Source: Streptomyces asoensis (GTDB lineage: Bacteria > Actinomycetota > Actinomycetes > Streptomycetales > Streptomycetaceae). Taken from it: a stretch of DNA of 64,000 nt. Numbering within the stretch: the first letter of the stretch is position 1; every line of letters starts with the position of its first letter. The stretch spans positions 1,674,001-1,738,000 of the forward strand of contig NZ_BNEB01000005.1 of the NCBI RefSeq assembly GCF_016860545.1, read 5' to 3'. Positions 19,566 to 28,563 of this stretch are shown piece after piece. Position numbers and translations under genes: made by a program. A model generated the notes under the pieces. That model ran no database searches. It was given only the letters and a program-made list of their open reading frames with translations, and had not been told where the DNA came from.

Positions 19566-20726
19566 GTGGCACGCAAGTCCATCCCCGACGTCGAGCGGCT
19601 CAAGGTCTGGGTCCGCGCCGGCGGACGATGTGAACTTTGCGGAACCTACCTTCTCGAGGGAAAACTCACCTATCAGGACTTCACCCTCGGAGAGCTCGCC
19701 CACATCGTGGGGCAGGACGCAACGCCGAAGTCACCGCGCGGCATGGACCCCCTCCCGAAGGACCAGCGCGACCTGGCTGACAACCTCATGCTGCTGTGCC
19801 GCGGCGAGCATAACGAAATCGACCGCAAGGGCTCTCTCGACGTCATGACGGTCGAACGGCTCCGGCGCATCAAGCGCGATCGGGAGGAGTGGATCCGGCG
19901 GCTGACCGGTCTTAACCCGGAAACCGGCACCGTGGTAATCCGGCTGATCGGACAAGTTCGCGGCCAGGAAGTCGAACTCACCAAGCCCACTGCCGCCGAG
20001 GCCGTCATCCGCTCCGAAGAGCGATTCCCCGACTTCCCCCTCAGCCTGCACGGCGACGGCTTCGAGATCGATCTACGACGCATACCCGGTGAGAAGGCCG
20101 GCGGGCCAGCGTACTGGAAACAGTGCCAGCAGCAAATCGATCGGGTCCTGGAACACAAGCTGGCGGAAGCGCTGCGTGAGGACTCGGTGCACCACGTGAG
20201 TGCCTTCGCCTTCGCCCGCTTGCCACTGCTTGCCTATTTCGGCTCCCGCTTGGACGACACGTTCACCGTCTCCATCTACCAACGGCACCGCAGCACGGAA
20301 TCCTGGTCCTGGCCCGACACGACGGACCGGATGGTGCGCTTCGTCACCGAGCCGCCTATCTCTCCTGCCCCTGACGCCTCTGACGGAGTGCTGATATTGA
20401 ACATCTCCGGATCGATCCAGGCAGAAGAGCTACCCCAACAGCTTGCCTTGCTTCCGCGCTGGACGATTCACCCGCACGACGTCACCCCGTCCGTCGATGT
20501 AATCAATTCCGTTCCCACGCTCAACGAGTTCACCTCGGTGCTCCGGCAACTGCTCTCCGAGCTGGAGGCCAACCACAAGAACCTACGACGACTGCACGTA
20601 CTGGCAGCTATGCCCGTTTCGGCTGCGGTGACGCTCGGCCGTGTCCACGATGCCAACGTTCACCCCGACCTGGTCATCTATGACCGCACCGCCGGCCAAT
20701 ACACTGCAGCGTTGCGCATCTCTTGA
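19566..20726 (+). CDS. cap5: CBASS effector Cap5: HNH endonuclease with SAVED sensor domain
   Basis: 386 residues from a GTG with GAGGAG seven bases upstream; an ATG at 19524 is in frame but has a poorer ribosome site. Residues ~20-95 form an HNH nuclease: zinc-type CELCG, the catalytic ELAHIVG, then DNLMLLCRGEHNEID. The second half (~190-386) fits the SAVED domain, including the late LHVLAAMPVSAAVTLGR segment typical of CARF-like SAVED folds. On binding the CBASS signal such proteins assemble and degrade DNA. It lies 133 bp after Cap2 on the same strand; the gap holds no Cap3 gene. Family and role are known; the ligand is inferred only from context. Confidence 0.92.
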   Translation: MARKSIPDVERLKVWVRAGGRCELCGTYLLEGKLTYQDFTLGELAHIVGQDATPKSPRGMDPLPKDQRDLADNLMLLCRGEHNEIDRKGSLDVMTVERLRRIKRDREEWIRRLTGLNPETGTVVIRLIGQVRGQEVELTKPTAAEAVIRSEERFPDFPLSLHGDGFEIDLRRIPGEKAGGPAYWKQCQQQIDRVLEHKLAEALREDSVHHVSAFAFARLPLLAYFGSRLDDTFTVSIYQRHRSTESWSWPDTTDRMVRFVTEPPISPAPDASDGVLILNISGSIQAEELPQQLALLPRWTIHPHDVTPSVDVINSVPTLNEFTSVLRQLLSELEANHKNLRRLHVLAAMPVSAAVTLGRVHDANVHPDLVIYDRTAGQYTAALRIS

Positions 20727-20758
20727 CGATCACGCACAAGGCGGCAAAACCTGTCGCA

Positions 20759-20884
20759 ATGATTGCGTGCCCCGACTGCCGCGTGATCAGGACCCGCAGC
20801 ACCGTGACCGCCGAGTTCCGCTGCCGCGGTGACCGCATCCTCACATGGCCAGCCTTCTCCATGCCAAGCGGGCCAACGCGCTGA
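20759..20884 (+). CDS. Possible 41-residue Cys-containing micro-protein
   Basis: An ATG at 20759 opens a short frame beginning MIACPDCRVIRTRS, with CxxC and a third Cys at residue 22 (FRCRGDR). It looks like the front half of a zinc ribbon that lost its last CxxC. There is no good ribosome binding site. It could be a fragment of a mobile-element zinc-ribbon gene or chance. The rest of 20727-21002 shows nothing else. Confidence 0.25.
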   Translation: MIACPDCRVIRTRSTVTAEFRCRGDRILTWPAFSMPSGPTR

Positions 20885-21002
20885 CCGAGCCGGCGGCGCG
20901 CCGATACCCCGCCGCTCTCCCCGGGACCGGCGGCTCAAGTCCGCTTCTTGCCGTGGTGAGGGCGGATCCACCGGTTCACGGTCGGCCCCACCCCTCACAC
21001 TC

Positions 21003-22322
21003 TCAGCCCGTTAGACCGCCCCTGCGTTCCCGCGTACGCTCGGCCTGGGTCGTGTCGTCGCCGATGAGGCCGGCGAAGACCAGTGCGCGTGAGCCGTCGA
21101 GACTGGCCTTGATCTGGGCCTGGATGATGTCACTGGCCCTGCCACGGGTTCCGATCCAGCCGTCCTGCACGAGTTGGGTGAAGGTCGTGTTGTCGAGATA
21201 CCGGGGCACCGTGTGGTAGCCGAACAGCTCACCCCCTTTCGGACCGGTGGCCAGTCCGGGCCGCCCTCGCAGCCACTCGACGTGTTCGCGCGTGAGGTAC
21301 ATCCCGCCGATCAGCGCATCTCCCTTCGGCGCCACTTGTTCGGACTTGCAGAACTTGATCCAGCACGGCTGGTGAACGAAGCGGTAATCGGCCGGCGGAT
21401 CCTGTTCCAGCCGCATACACGCCTCTTCTACCTGCCTCATGCGCTTGAGCTGGTCGTCAAGATCACCGTCCGGCCGATATCCCCACTCTCTGCGCCCGGC
21501 TCCGACCTGGACCATCTTCTTGTACTGGACAAGGATGAAGCTGTCCCGGCTCACATGGTGATAGATCAGGTCGACCCCCAGCGTGTCCTCAGCCGGCAGG
21601 CGGTTCACGTTGGCGATGAACAGTTGCTGGTCGCCCTTGTGGAATACACGCTTCGCGAGATGCTCCGCGTCACTTCCGATCCAGTCAGAGAAACGTTGCG
21701 CATCGTGAGCGACGAGGTGATCCTCGTGCGCCGGATGTCCCGGCAGGGTGGCGAAGACGGGGATCTGATCCCCGCCCTCTTCCGGGAACTTCGCCTCTTC
21801 GATGATGCTCCGGTCGAATCCGCCCAGTTGAAGTGCCAGTCCGGTGGCATCTCTCTGCTCCAGGAACAACTCCCGCACTCTGCCGAGGATCCGGACACCG
21901 CCCACCCTTTCCTGCAACTGGGCGATGACCGCAGCCAGATCCGCGCGGAGCGTGGTAAGAGCGTTCAGCAACTCTTCGCCGGACCGCTTCGTCAACACGC
22001 CGGACCGGTCGACTGCGTCCCTGTGTCGGAGCGGAAGCTGGTCGGACAAATCTTCCATCGGGACCGGAGGCGCGACTCGATGGAGTTGAGTCACCTCGAC
22101 CACACGCCGGAAGGTCCCGGCGGGGCGACCGCACCGGGCCTGCCCCACGTATTCGACTCGCGGTCGACCTCTCTCCTGCCCGGTCACCACCAGGACGACA
22201 TGTCTGCTCTTCCACTCGTCCCGTTCTCCGACCGACTCCCAGCCGGCATCGAGTTGCTCCTGCCGCTTCCGGCTGCCGAGGAACTTGGCCTCGCCTGGGG
22301 TGCACCGCAGTATCGCCACCAT
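21003..22322 (-). CDS. Unrecognised 439-residue protein, possible PD-(D/E)XK-type nuclease
   Basis: I do not recognise this family. The frame has convincing amino-acid composition throughout. The N-terminus (MVAILRCTPGEAKFLGSRKR) is followed by a beta-rich part with VVLVVTGQERGRPRVEYVG. Residues 110-170 look helical (ALTTLRADLAAVIAQLQERV). Near residue 260, LGVDLIYHHV is followed by SFILVQYKKM, giving D...(Q)xK on two consecutive strands, the pattern of PD-(D/E)XK folds with Gln in place of Glu. Cys residues occur in QPCWIKFCK. It lies convergent with, and 276 bp from, the CBASS effector and upstream of the WD40 unit, so a defence role is plausible. Start ATG at 22322; no strong ribosome site. 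Confidence 0.6.
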   Translation of the reverse strand: MVAILRCTPGEAKFLGSRKRQEQLDAGWESVGERDEWKSRHVVLVVTGQERGRPRVEYVGQARCGRPAGTFRRVVEVTQLHRVAPPVPMEDLSDQLPLRHRDAVDRSGVLTKRSGEELLNALTTLRADLAAVIAQLQERVGGVRILGRVRELFLEQRDATGLALQLGGFDRSIIEEAKFPEEGGDQIPVFATLPGHPAHEDHLVAHDAQRFSDWIGSDAEHLAKRVFHKGDQQLFIANVNRLPAEDTLGVDLIYHHVSRDSFILVQYKKMVQVGAGRREWGYRPDGDLDDQLKRMRQVEEACMRLEQDPPADYRFVHQPCWIKFCKSEQVAPKGDALIGGMYLTREHVEWLRGRPGLATGPKGGELFGYHTVPRYLDNTTFTQLVQDGWIGTRGRASDIIQAQIKASLDGSRALVFAGLIGDDTTQAERTRERRGGLTG

Positions 22323-23212
22323 TCGATCACCGTACGCCGCCCTTCCTGCGGATTGCCACGACTCGTCGCCGGCATCGGATACGTCGCCAACCCTTGGGAG
22401 AGCAGAGGGAATCGGACCTTGGCACTCCGCACCTCATACGGGCGTCCCTTCTCTCCCCGATCGACGCCCGCGACCGCTCTGCCACTCCGTACGACCCGAA
22501 GAACAACAGCTCGTCCAAGAGGTCGAGGATCTGCGAACGGCTCCCGGCTCGACCGGCCTGGGCGTACGCACGGAACCAGCAACCCACCGAACGTGATGGG
22601 CACCGGCCCGGCATGAGTCGCGAGGTCGGTGGAGGCCGGGCCGCACTCGTCGATGAACCGCCTCACGGCCCCCCCTGACTTGGCCTGGGCGCGCGCCCGT
22701 TCGCCCAGCACCGCCCGGGCCGCGTTCTGGCCATCGAGCGAGTCCGACTTGCCGCGCCGGCGACGGTCCCGCGCCGCGGGTTGCGGGATGTCGCGGGCTA
22801 TTGCGACCCGTTGGGGCTCGCGTACGGAGGCGATCCGGCGGGCTCAACGGACGGGCCAGTACAAGCAACTCCCGTACGTGCGGGTCGTGTCCGACGAACT
22901 GGCCAATCTACGCGAGCAGTTTGGCGACCTCTGGTACGCGTTGTCCACGCTGCTGGGGCACGACGTCCCCTCGGTCACCAAGGACGTGTAGCTGTAGCCG
23001 TCCACCGCGCTGCAGGTTGACTACTTGATGGCGCTCCTGACGAGGAGGATCACCCGGCGATGGAGGCATCTGGTGCTCGACCAGGCCGCGGCGGCGATCA
23101 GCGCGTGGGTAACCGTAAGCGCGAATTCTCAATTCACAGACTCTGGCTGCGTACGAAAGCCAGTCTGATGGGGCACTCGCGATGAGCACACAGCGCCACG
23201 CAGGCGTCAGGG
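22323..23212. other. Decayed spacer between two defence genes
   Basis: Nearly 900 bp with no intact gene. It includes the IS110 scrap at 22655-22770 and a + strand frame fragment (about 22790-22991) reading ATRWGSRTEAIRRAQRTGQY and ending NLREQFGDLWYALSTLLGHD, which looks like a genuine protein tail I cannot assign. On the - strand 22400-22600 another fragment (GSRSQILDLLDELLFFGSYG) has protein-like character. The mixture of frames suggests several joined gene ends rather than one gene. Confidence 0.5.
22655..22770 (-). pseudogene. Fragment of an IS110-family transposase
   Basis: The - strand frame reads RRRRGKSDSLDGQNAARAVL followed by GERARAQAKSGG. This lines up with GKSDPLDAQAAARAVLSGRA in the intact IS110 transposase at 41786-42883. 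Only about 35 codons of the DEDD RuvC-like domain remain; both flanks are unrelated sequence. It marks an old insertion that was mostly deleted. Confidence 0.7.
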
Positions 23213-26200
23213 TCAGAGACGGGGTTCCAGGCAGAGCAGATCTCCGCCCTGGGTGCCGCAGAGGATTGTCGGTCTTTCTCCGGAGGCCACCGCGATGCAC
23301 TCAATTATGTGGCGAGGGGTGAACTGCAAGATCTGCTGGCCATCACCTAGGCTCCACAGGCGAGCTGTGGCATCCCAGGAGATGGTTACGGCGTTCGCAC
23401 CGTCCGGGGTGACCACCACCGCGTTCACTCTGCTGTCTTGAGCATGGCCGATGAGAGTGTACAGCTCCCGTCCGGTAGCCAGGCTCCACACCCGGCCTGT
23501 GCCATCCCACGACGCTGTGACAGCCCGGGTGCCATCCGGCGTGACAGCCACCGCGTGCACCGCGCTGGTGTGGCCTCTCAGGGTGTGCAGCTCCTGCCCC
23601 GTGGCCAAATCCCACACGCGAGCAGCGCGGTCTATCGACGCAGTGATGGCACGAGAACCATCAGGGGTCACTGCCACGGCGTATATGAGGCCAGCATGTT
23701 TAGCCAGAGTGTGGAGCTCCTCGCCCGTGGCCAAGTCCCATACGCGGGCGGTGCCGTCTGCTGATCCCGTCACAGCACGAGAACCGTCAGGGGTGACCGC
23801 CACCGTAATCACATTGCTCGTGTGTGCTTGGAGGATGTGCACGGCCTTTCTAGTGGCCAGGTCCCAGACCCTTGCAGTTTCGTCACGCGATACCGTGATG
23901 GCGTGGGTGCCATCTGGTGTGACCGCCGCCGCATTCACCACGTCCGTATGACCCGTGAGGATGCACTGCTCCTGTCCGGTAGCCAGGTCCCATATGTGAA
24001 CCCGGTCTGCATCCCCCCACACTTGGGTGCTGAACTCATGATAGGCCGTTATGACGTGGGTACCGCTCGAGGCAAGCGCGCTCACGTAGCCGTTCGTGCC
24101 ATGCGCAAGGGTGTGAATCATCTCTCCAGTGGCGAGGTCCCACACCCGGGCCGTACCGTCGCTGGATCCGGTGACTATCTGAGTGCCATGGGGCACCGCC
24201 GCAACCGCACTCACCGGCTTGGAGTGGCTCACGCTGTAGTGCGCCTGTTCCTCGGCGAGGTCCCAAACCCGAGCCGTACCGTCACCGGAGGCTGTGACAG
24301 CCCGAGTGCCATCCGGAGCAATAGCAACCGCGTACACGCCCTGGGCGTGCCCTCTGAGGGTGTGCAGTTCCTGTCCAGTGGCCAGATCCCACACCTTGGC
24401 CGTGCGGTCCTGGGACGCGGTGATGACTCGCGTCCCATCCGGCGTGATCGCGACTGCTTCTACCCAATCCGCATGGGCGAGTATGTGCAGGTTTTGCCCC
24501 GTCGCCAGGTCCCAGACTCGGGCAGTCCGGTCTCGAGACGCGGTGATGGCACATGTGCCGTCTGGAGAAACTGCCACGTAGTCTGCTGTGAAATGGTGGC
24601 CAACAAGCGTACGTAGCTCCTGTCCGGTGGCCAGATCCCACACCTTGCCCGTGCCGTTCAGAGAGCTAGTGATGGCGCGGCCGCTCTCAGGTGTCACCGC
24701 GACCGCCTCCAAATCGTAACCGTGGGTGAGCGTGTGTAGTTCCTGGCCGGTGGCAAGGTCCCACACCCGGCCTGTGCCATCCCCTGAGGCTGTGACGGCC
24801 CGGGTGCCGTCCGGCGTGATCGCAACGGCCACCACCCCTTTGGTGTGACCGGTGAGCGTGTGCAGTTCCTGCCCCGTGGCCAGGTTCCACACCCGGCCTG
24901 TGCCATCCCCTGAGGCTGTGACGGCCCGGGTGCCGTCGGGCGTGACAGCCACCGAGCGCACCCACCCCTGGTGTCCCGCCAGCGTGTGTAGTTCCTGGCC
25001 GGTGGCAAGGTCCCACACCCGGCCTGTGCCATCCCCTGAGGCTGTGACGGCCCGGGTGCCGTCCGGCGTGATCGCAACGGCCACCACCCCTTTGGTGTGA
25101 CCGGTGAGCGTGTGCAGTTCCTGCCCCGTGGCCAGGTTCCACACCCGGCCTGTGCCATCCCCTGAGGCTGTGACAGCCCGGCTGCCGTCCGGCGTGATCG
25201 CAACCGCCCCGGCGCCGGCGAGGGTGTGAGTGAGACAGGAGGAATCACTGCTTGTAGCCCACACGGCTCGTAGATGCGGCAAACGTTCCTCATCTAGGTA
25301 GGCGGCGATTACATGCACGAGATCGCGGTGCCCGCCAGCAACAGCCTCATACAGCAGTTGCTGGAGCAAGAAACCCTGCTCTGCGTCCTTGTTCCATTTA
25401 CGGAGGTGGTGGGCTTGACGCCTGACCAGCCGGTACACGGCGCTCAGCTCGGGGGGTGGGTAGCTCATGGCGGCGAGAACGCGGGCGTAATCGGAAAGCA
25501 GGGCATCGATGCCAGCCAAAGCGGTACGGGCCTGAATGAAAGCGGGATCCGTGAGCCGGACCGCGAGCCTCTGGACGCCGGGCTCCGCACTCTGGCCGGG
25601 AGCGCAAGCAGCTGCAACGTGTGTGGCCAGATGCTCGACTAGATAGGGGGAGTCGACCCAGCGCTCCTGGTGGGCGGCTATGAGGTGTTCGGCGATTTCG
25701 GCGTGGGTGTGGCGAGGGTAGATGTGCAAGTCGCCGGGCTGACGGAAGAAATCACGCAGTGACTGGTGGTAAGGGCGCATCGCACCCTCAGGGGTGATAT
25801 GCATGTATGGTCGACATACATGCAAGGTGTCGTCAAGTTCGCGTTCTCGAATCCCAGTAATGAAGACTAGCTCGGCCCTGGTGAGGCCATCACCTTGACT
25901 CTCGACCAATGCAGCCAATAGAGGCCGAAAGCGCTGTTGCCAGGCGTCCGGCGCCGCATATATTGCCCGGCTCATAAAATCTCGGTAAACGTTGGTCAGG
26001 CCACGGGGAAGCGGAAGTTCCGCGAGGTCTACTGGCATTGGGTGTCGGCCGAGGATATCGTCGAGGACGTATTTTGCGTAAAGGAAGTTGCCCTTTCCAG
26101 ATTCAGCGATCCTCTCAGCGAGGGTGTTCCGCCCGGAGGCGGGGGCGGCACGCAGTCGGTGACGTGCGTAGGCAGCGACGTCGTCCACGTCTGGTGGCTC

Positions 26201-26899
26201 GTCATCGAGTAGGTTCAAAGACTGCAGGTGGCTGCCGACATAGTGGGACAATTGGGCAGCGGCAAATCCTGGCCGGCTAGTGGCGATCAGCCGCAGAGCC
26301 GGGGGCGGGTCACGACCCATCTCGCTTGCCAGCAACTGTGCCCAGGTGACACCTTGGGCACCTTCCACCGTCTCGTCCAACGCATCGATGAGGACAACTA
26401 CTGAATTGGCCAGCGACCCGTCCTCCTGAAGGCGTTTGAGTGGCGCGCGGAGCACTTCATCGAACGCCTGTCGCGGCTCAATTTCCCCCAGAGCCAGATG
26501 AACTCCGGTCAACGTCGAGTTCACCATGGACCTGACCTTCTGCCTGGCTTCAATCTTGAGAAAGATCTCCCGGTGGCGGCTCCCCACCAGGCGGTGCGCG
26601 TATCCAGGAACGGATTCAGCCAACTGCGAAGCGAGGTTCTCTAGAATCTGCACGGCACTCAGGGATTCTTGCCGGCGCTGCTGGCAAAAGTGGACGGCTG
26701 CCAGCCGCCCGTCGCTGCAGGACCGCATCAAGCGGGCTGCGAACGCCGTCTTGCCACCACCGGGCTCTGCTTCGATCAGCAACACGCGCCCTGTGCCAGA
26801 GAGCCACATGGCAACCGCATTCAGTGCCCATTCTCGGCCGATGAACAACTCATTTTCGGTTATTTCTGCTGGCACGGCGCTCTGCTGTTTGCGACTCAT
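23213..26899 (-). CDS. STAND/NACHT-like NTPase with about 15 WD40 repeats
   Basis: A 1228-residue signalling NTPase. The N-terminal domain has Walker A EAEPGGGKTAF (residues 44-53) and Walker B SVVVLIDALDE (~185), as in STAND/NACHT proteins. Residues ~230-550 are helical (winged-helix and repeat region). From about residue 555 there are some 15 WD40 units of the form VAVTPDGTRAVTASGDGT-RVWDLATGQELHTL, enough for two beta propellers. Repeats near the start of the array are nearly identical at DNA level (see findings). There is no obvious N-terminal effector domain: the NTPase begins at about residue 15, so the output may come from the partner gene 8 bp upstream at 26908. Such NTPase-WD40 proteins in bacteria include anti-phage and cell-death sensors; a role here is inferred from location in the island. 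Confidence 0.88.
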   Translation of the reverse strand: MSRKQQSAVPAEITENELFIGREWALNAVAMWLSGTGRVLLIEAEPGGGKTAFAARLMRSCSDGRLAAVHFCQQRRQESLSAVQILENLASQLAESVPGYAHRLVGSRHREIFLKIEARQKVRSMVNSTLTGVHLALGEIEPRQAFDEVLRAPLKRLQEDGSLANSVVVLIDALDETVEGAQGVTWAQLLASEMGRDPPPALRLIATSRPGFAAAQLSHYVGSHLQSLNLLDDEPPDVDDVAAYARHRLRAAPASGRNTLAERIAESGKGNFLYAKYVLDDILGRHPMPVDLAELPLPRGLTNVYRDFMSRAIYAAPDAWQQRFRPLLAALVESQGDGLTRAELVFITGIRERELDDTLHVCRPYMHITPEGAMRPYHQSLRDFFRQPGDLHIYPRHTHAEIAEHLIAAHQERWVDSPYLVEHLATHVAAACAPGQSAEPGVQRLAVRLTDPAFIQARTALAGIDALLSDYARVLAAMSYPPPELSAVYRLVRRQAHHLRKWNKDAEQGFLLQQLLYEAVAGGHRDLVHVIAAYLDEERLPHLRAVWATSSDSSCLTHTLAGAGAVAITPDGSRAVTASGDGTGRVWNLATGQELHTLTGHTKGVVAVAITPDGTRAVTASGDGTGRVWDLATGQELHTLAGHQGWVRSVAVTPDGTRAVTASGDGTGRVWNLATGQELHTLTGHTKGVVAVAITPDGTRAVTASGDGTGRVWDLATGQELHTLTHGYDLEAVAVTPESGRAITSSLNGTGKVWDLATGQELRTLVGHHFTADYVAVSPDGTCAITASRDRTARVWDLATGQNLHILAHADWVEAVAITPDGTRVITASQDRTAKVWDLATGQELHTLRGHAQGVYAVAIAPDGTRAVTASGDGTARVWDLAEEQAHYSVSHSKPVSAVAAVPHGTQIVTGSSDGTARVWDLATGEMIHTLAHGTNGYVSALASSGTHVITAYHEFSTQVWGDADRVHIWDLATGQEQCILTGHTDVVNAAAVTPDGTHAITVSRDETARVWDLATRKAVHILQAHTSNVITVAVTPDGSRAVTGSADGTARVWDLATGEELHTLAKHAGLIYAVAVTPDGSRAITASIDRAARVWDLATGQELHTLRGHTSAVHAVAVTPDGTRAVTASWDGTGRVWSLATGRELYTLIGHAQDSRVNAVVVTPDGANAVTISWDATARLWSLGDGQQILQFTPRHIIECIAVASGERPTILCGTQGGDLLCLEPRL

Positions 26900-26907
26900 T
26901 GAATCCT

Positions 26908-27333
26908 TCAGTCGGTCGGATCAGCCCCTGAGGGCGGACCTTCCGGCTCATCAGTGCCATCTATCCCCACAATTTTCGACTTCTCCATATCTCGTGCCCG
27001 CTGTCGAACGCTCAAGTCCCCTGATCCCATTTGCTTGCGAACGCCGGCGACTGAGCTATTGCGCATATTGCGCACGCGTTGACGTACGCTCCAGCGCTTC
27101 GATGTACCGCTGGAGGATGCGTTCATGCGAGCGCGCCAAGCTTCGAACCCAGCTTGCGTCGCCACCAACGCCAACAGGGCGGCTCCCAGTGGCCAGGCCC
27201 AGCCCGAGACAAATAGAGTCACGACGATGACGACTGCCGTCGCCAATACAACCGAGATTGCCGCCGCAGTGGCCCTGCCGGGTCCGGCCATGACGCAACT
27301 CCTTGCAGCCCTTACATCGCGCTTCCATTCCAT
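26908..27333 (-). CDS. Small membrane protein with duplicated C-terminal motif, partner of the WD40 NTPase
   Basis: 141 residues from the ATG at 27333 with GGAAGG upstream; the frame is open further but without a better site. Two hydrophobic segments (AAAISVVLATAVVIVVTLFV and WAWPLGAALLALVATQAG) predict a hairpin of membrane helices near residues 22-65. The cytoplasmic tail contains a repeat: SVRQRVRNMRNSSVAGV then SVRQRARDMEKSKIVGI, spaced 25 residues. The stop is 8 bp from the start of the WD40 NTPase on the same strand, so the pair is almost certainly co-transcribed and probably functionally linked. Short repeated tail motifs next to NTPase-WD40 genes can act as homotypic or amyloid-type signalling motifs; that reading is a hypothesis. 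No known domain was recognised. Confidence 0.7.
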   Translation of the reverse strand: MEWKRDVRAARSCVMAGPGRATAAAISVVLATAVVIVVTLFVSGWAWPLGAALLALVATQAGFEAWRARMNASSSGTSKRWSVRQRVRNMRNSSVAGVRKQMGSGDLSVRQRARDMEKSKIVGIDGTDEPEGPPSGADPTD

Positions 27334-27413
27334 TAGACATTCCTTCCGCGTAAGCGGCACATGCAGGGGCGATCTGTCAACAATAAGTGACCGCAATTTG
27401 ACTATCGGTTACC

Positions 27414-28110
27414 ATGGTCTCGTGGAGTGCGGATCCCTCTCGGAGGGCATGGCAGCTCCGCGAGGCCGGACAGCCCCTGAGCCCGGTCCAGATCGAACGG
27501 CGGGACGTCGGCCGCACGACGTCAAGCTCGACATCCTGTACTGCGGCATCTGCCGCTCCGACATCCACTTCGCCGGTGGCGACTTCTGACCCTGCCTGTG
27601 AGCCCGCTGGTCCCCGGCCACGAAATCGTCGGCGCGGTGACCGAAGTGGGCGACCAGATCACCAAGCACCAGGTCGGCAACCGAGTCGGTCTCGGCTGCA
27701 TGGTCAACTCCTGCCGCGAGTGCGAAAACTGCCGACAGGGCGAGGAGCAGTATTGCCTCAACGGACACACCCTTGGTCTTCAGCAACGCCGACCGCGACG
27801 GCACGATCACCCAGGGCGGCTACCCCGAGGCGATCGTCGCGAATGAGGACTTCGTCCTGCGCGAGCCCGAGACGCTCGACCCCGCGGCGGCGCCCCTGCT
27901 GTGCGCGGGCATCACCGTGTACGCCCCGCTCAAGCGCTGGGGCGCCGGCCCCGGCAAGCACGTCGCGGTCCTCGGCCTGGGCGGACTCGGCCACCTGGGA
28001 GTCAAGATCGCCAAGGCGATGGGCGCCGAGGTCACCGTGCTGTCGCGGTCGGAGTCCAAGCGGGAGGCCGCCCTGGCCCTGGGCGCGACGGATTCCCATC
28101 GCGGACACCC
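27414..28110 (+). pseudogene. Zinc-dependent alcohol dehydrogenase pseudogene
   Basis: Pieces of one medium-chain alcohol dehydrogenase run through shifting frames: REAGQPLSPVQIERRDVG, then DVKLDILYCGICRSDIHFAG (catalytic zinc region), then PLVPGHEIVGAVTEVGDQ with the structural zinc cysteines CRECENCRQGEEQYC, then AVLGLGGLGHLGVKIAKAMG (NAD-binding). At least three frameshifts and a stop after AGGDF break it. The C-terminal third is missing and the sequence runs directly into the Kup remnant. It is decayed chromosomal DNA, not a functional gene. Confidence 0.88.
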
Positions 28111-28130
28111 GAGGCTCATCATACGAACGC

Positions 28131-28537
28131 GCACGGCACGGCCTGGCTCTGGTGATCGGTGCTCTCGGTGTGGTCTTCGGTGACATCGGCACCAGCCCGA
28201 TCTACACCCTCCAGACGGTTTTCAACCCGAGCGATCCGCACCTCGTCCCCGTCACGACGCAGAACGTGTACGGGGTGGTGTCGCTGGTGTTCTGGTCGGT
28301 GGTGGTCATCGTCCTGGTTACCTACGTGCTCTTGGCGATGCGCGCCGACAACGACGGCCCGGCATCATGGCGCTGATCACCCTCTTACGGCGATACACCT
28401 CGCGGCCGGCCGGAAAAACCGCCGCCGTACTGGCCGCGCTGGGCATCTTCGGAGCGTCGCTGTTCTTCGGCGACAGCATGATCACCCCGGCGATCTCGGT
28501 CCTGTCCGCGACCAGGGCCCCGGTTCTTCCAGGCTGA
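28131..28537 (+). pseudogene. Kup potassium transporter pseudogene fragment
   Basis: The segment encodes the N-terminal part of a Kup/HAK/KUP potassium permease: LALVIGALGVVFGDIGTSPI, then SLVFWSVVVIVLVTYVLLAM. After a frameshift near 28365 it continues as MALITLLRRYTSRPAGKTAA and FGASLFFGDSMITPAISVL, then stops. The start and about three quarters of the protein are missing. It is joined head-on to the alcohol dehydrogenase remnant, indicating a deletion between two unrelated genes. Confidence 0.88.
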
Positions 28538-28563
28538 CGCTGCTTGCAGAGGGACATCTGGTT

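Noticed and set aside
22184..22711. Possible 175-codon gene on the - strand
   Set aside because: It joins an IS110 scrap to unrelated sequence and overlaps the start of the 439-residue gene; no coherent domain.
23400..25240. Regular DNA repeats that could suggest a CRISPR array or satellite
   Set aside because: The period of about 126 bp is 42 codons, and the units translate as WD40 blades.
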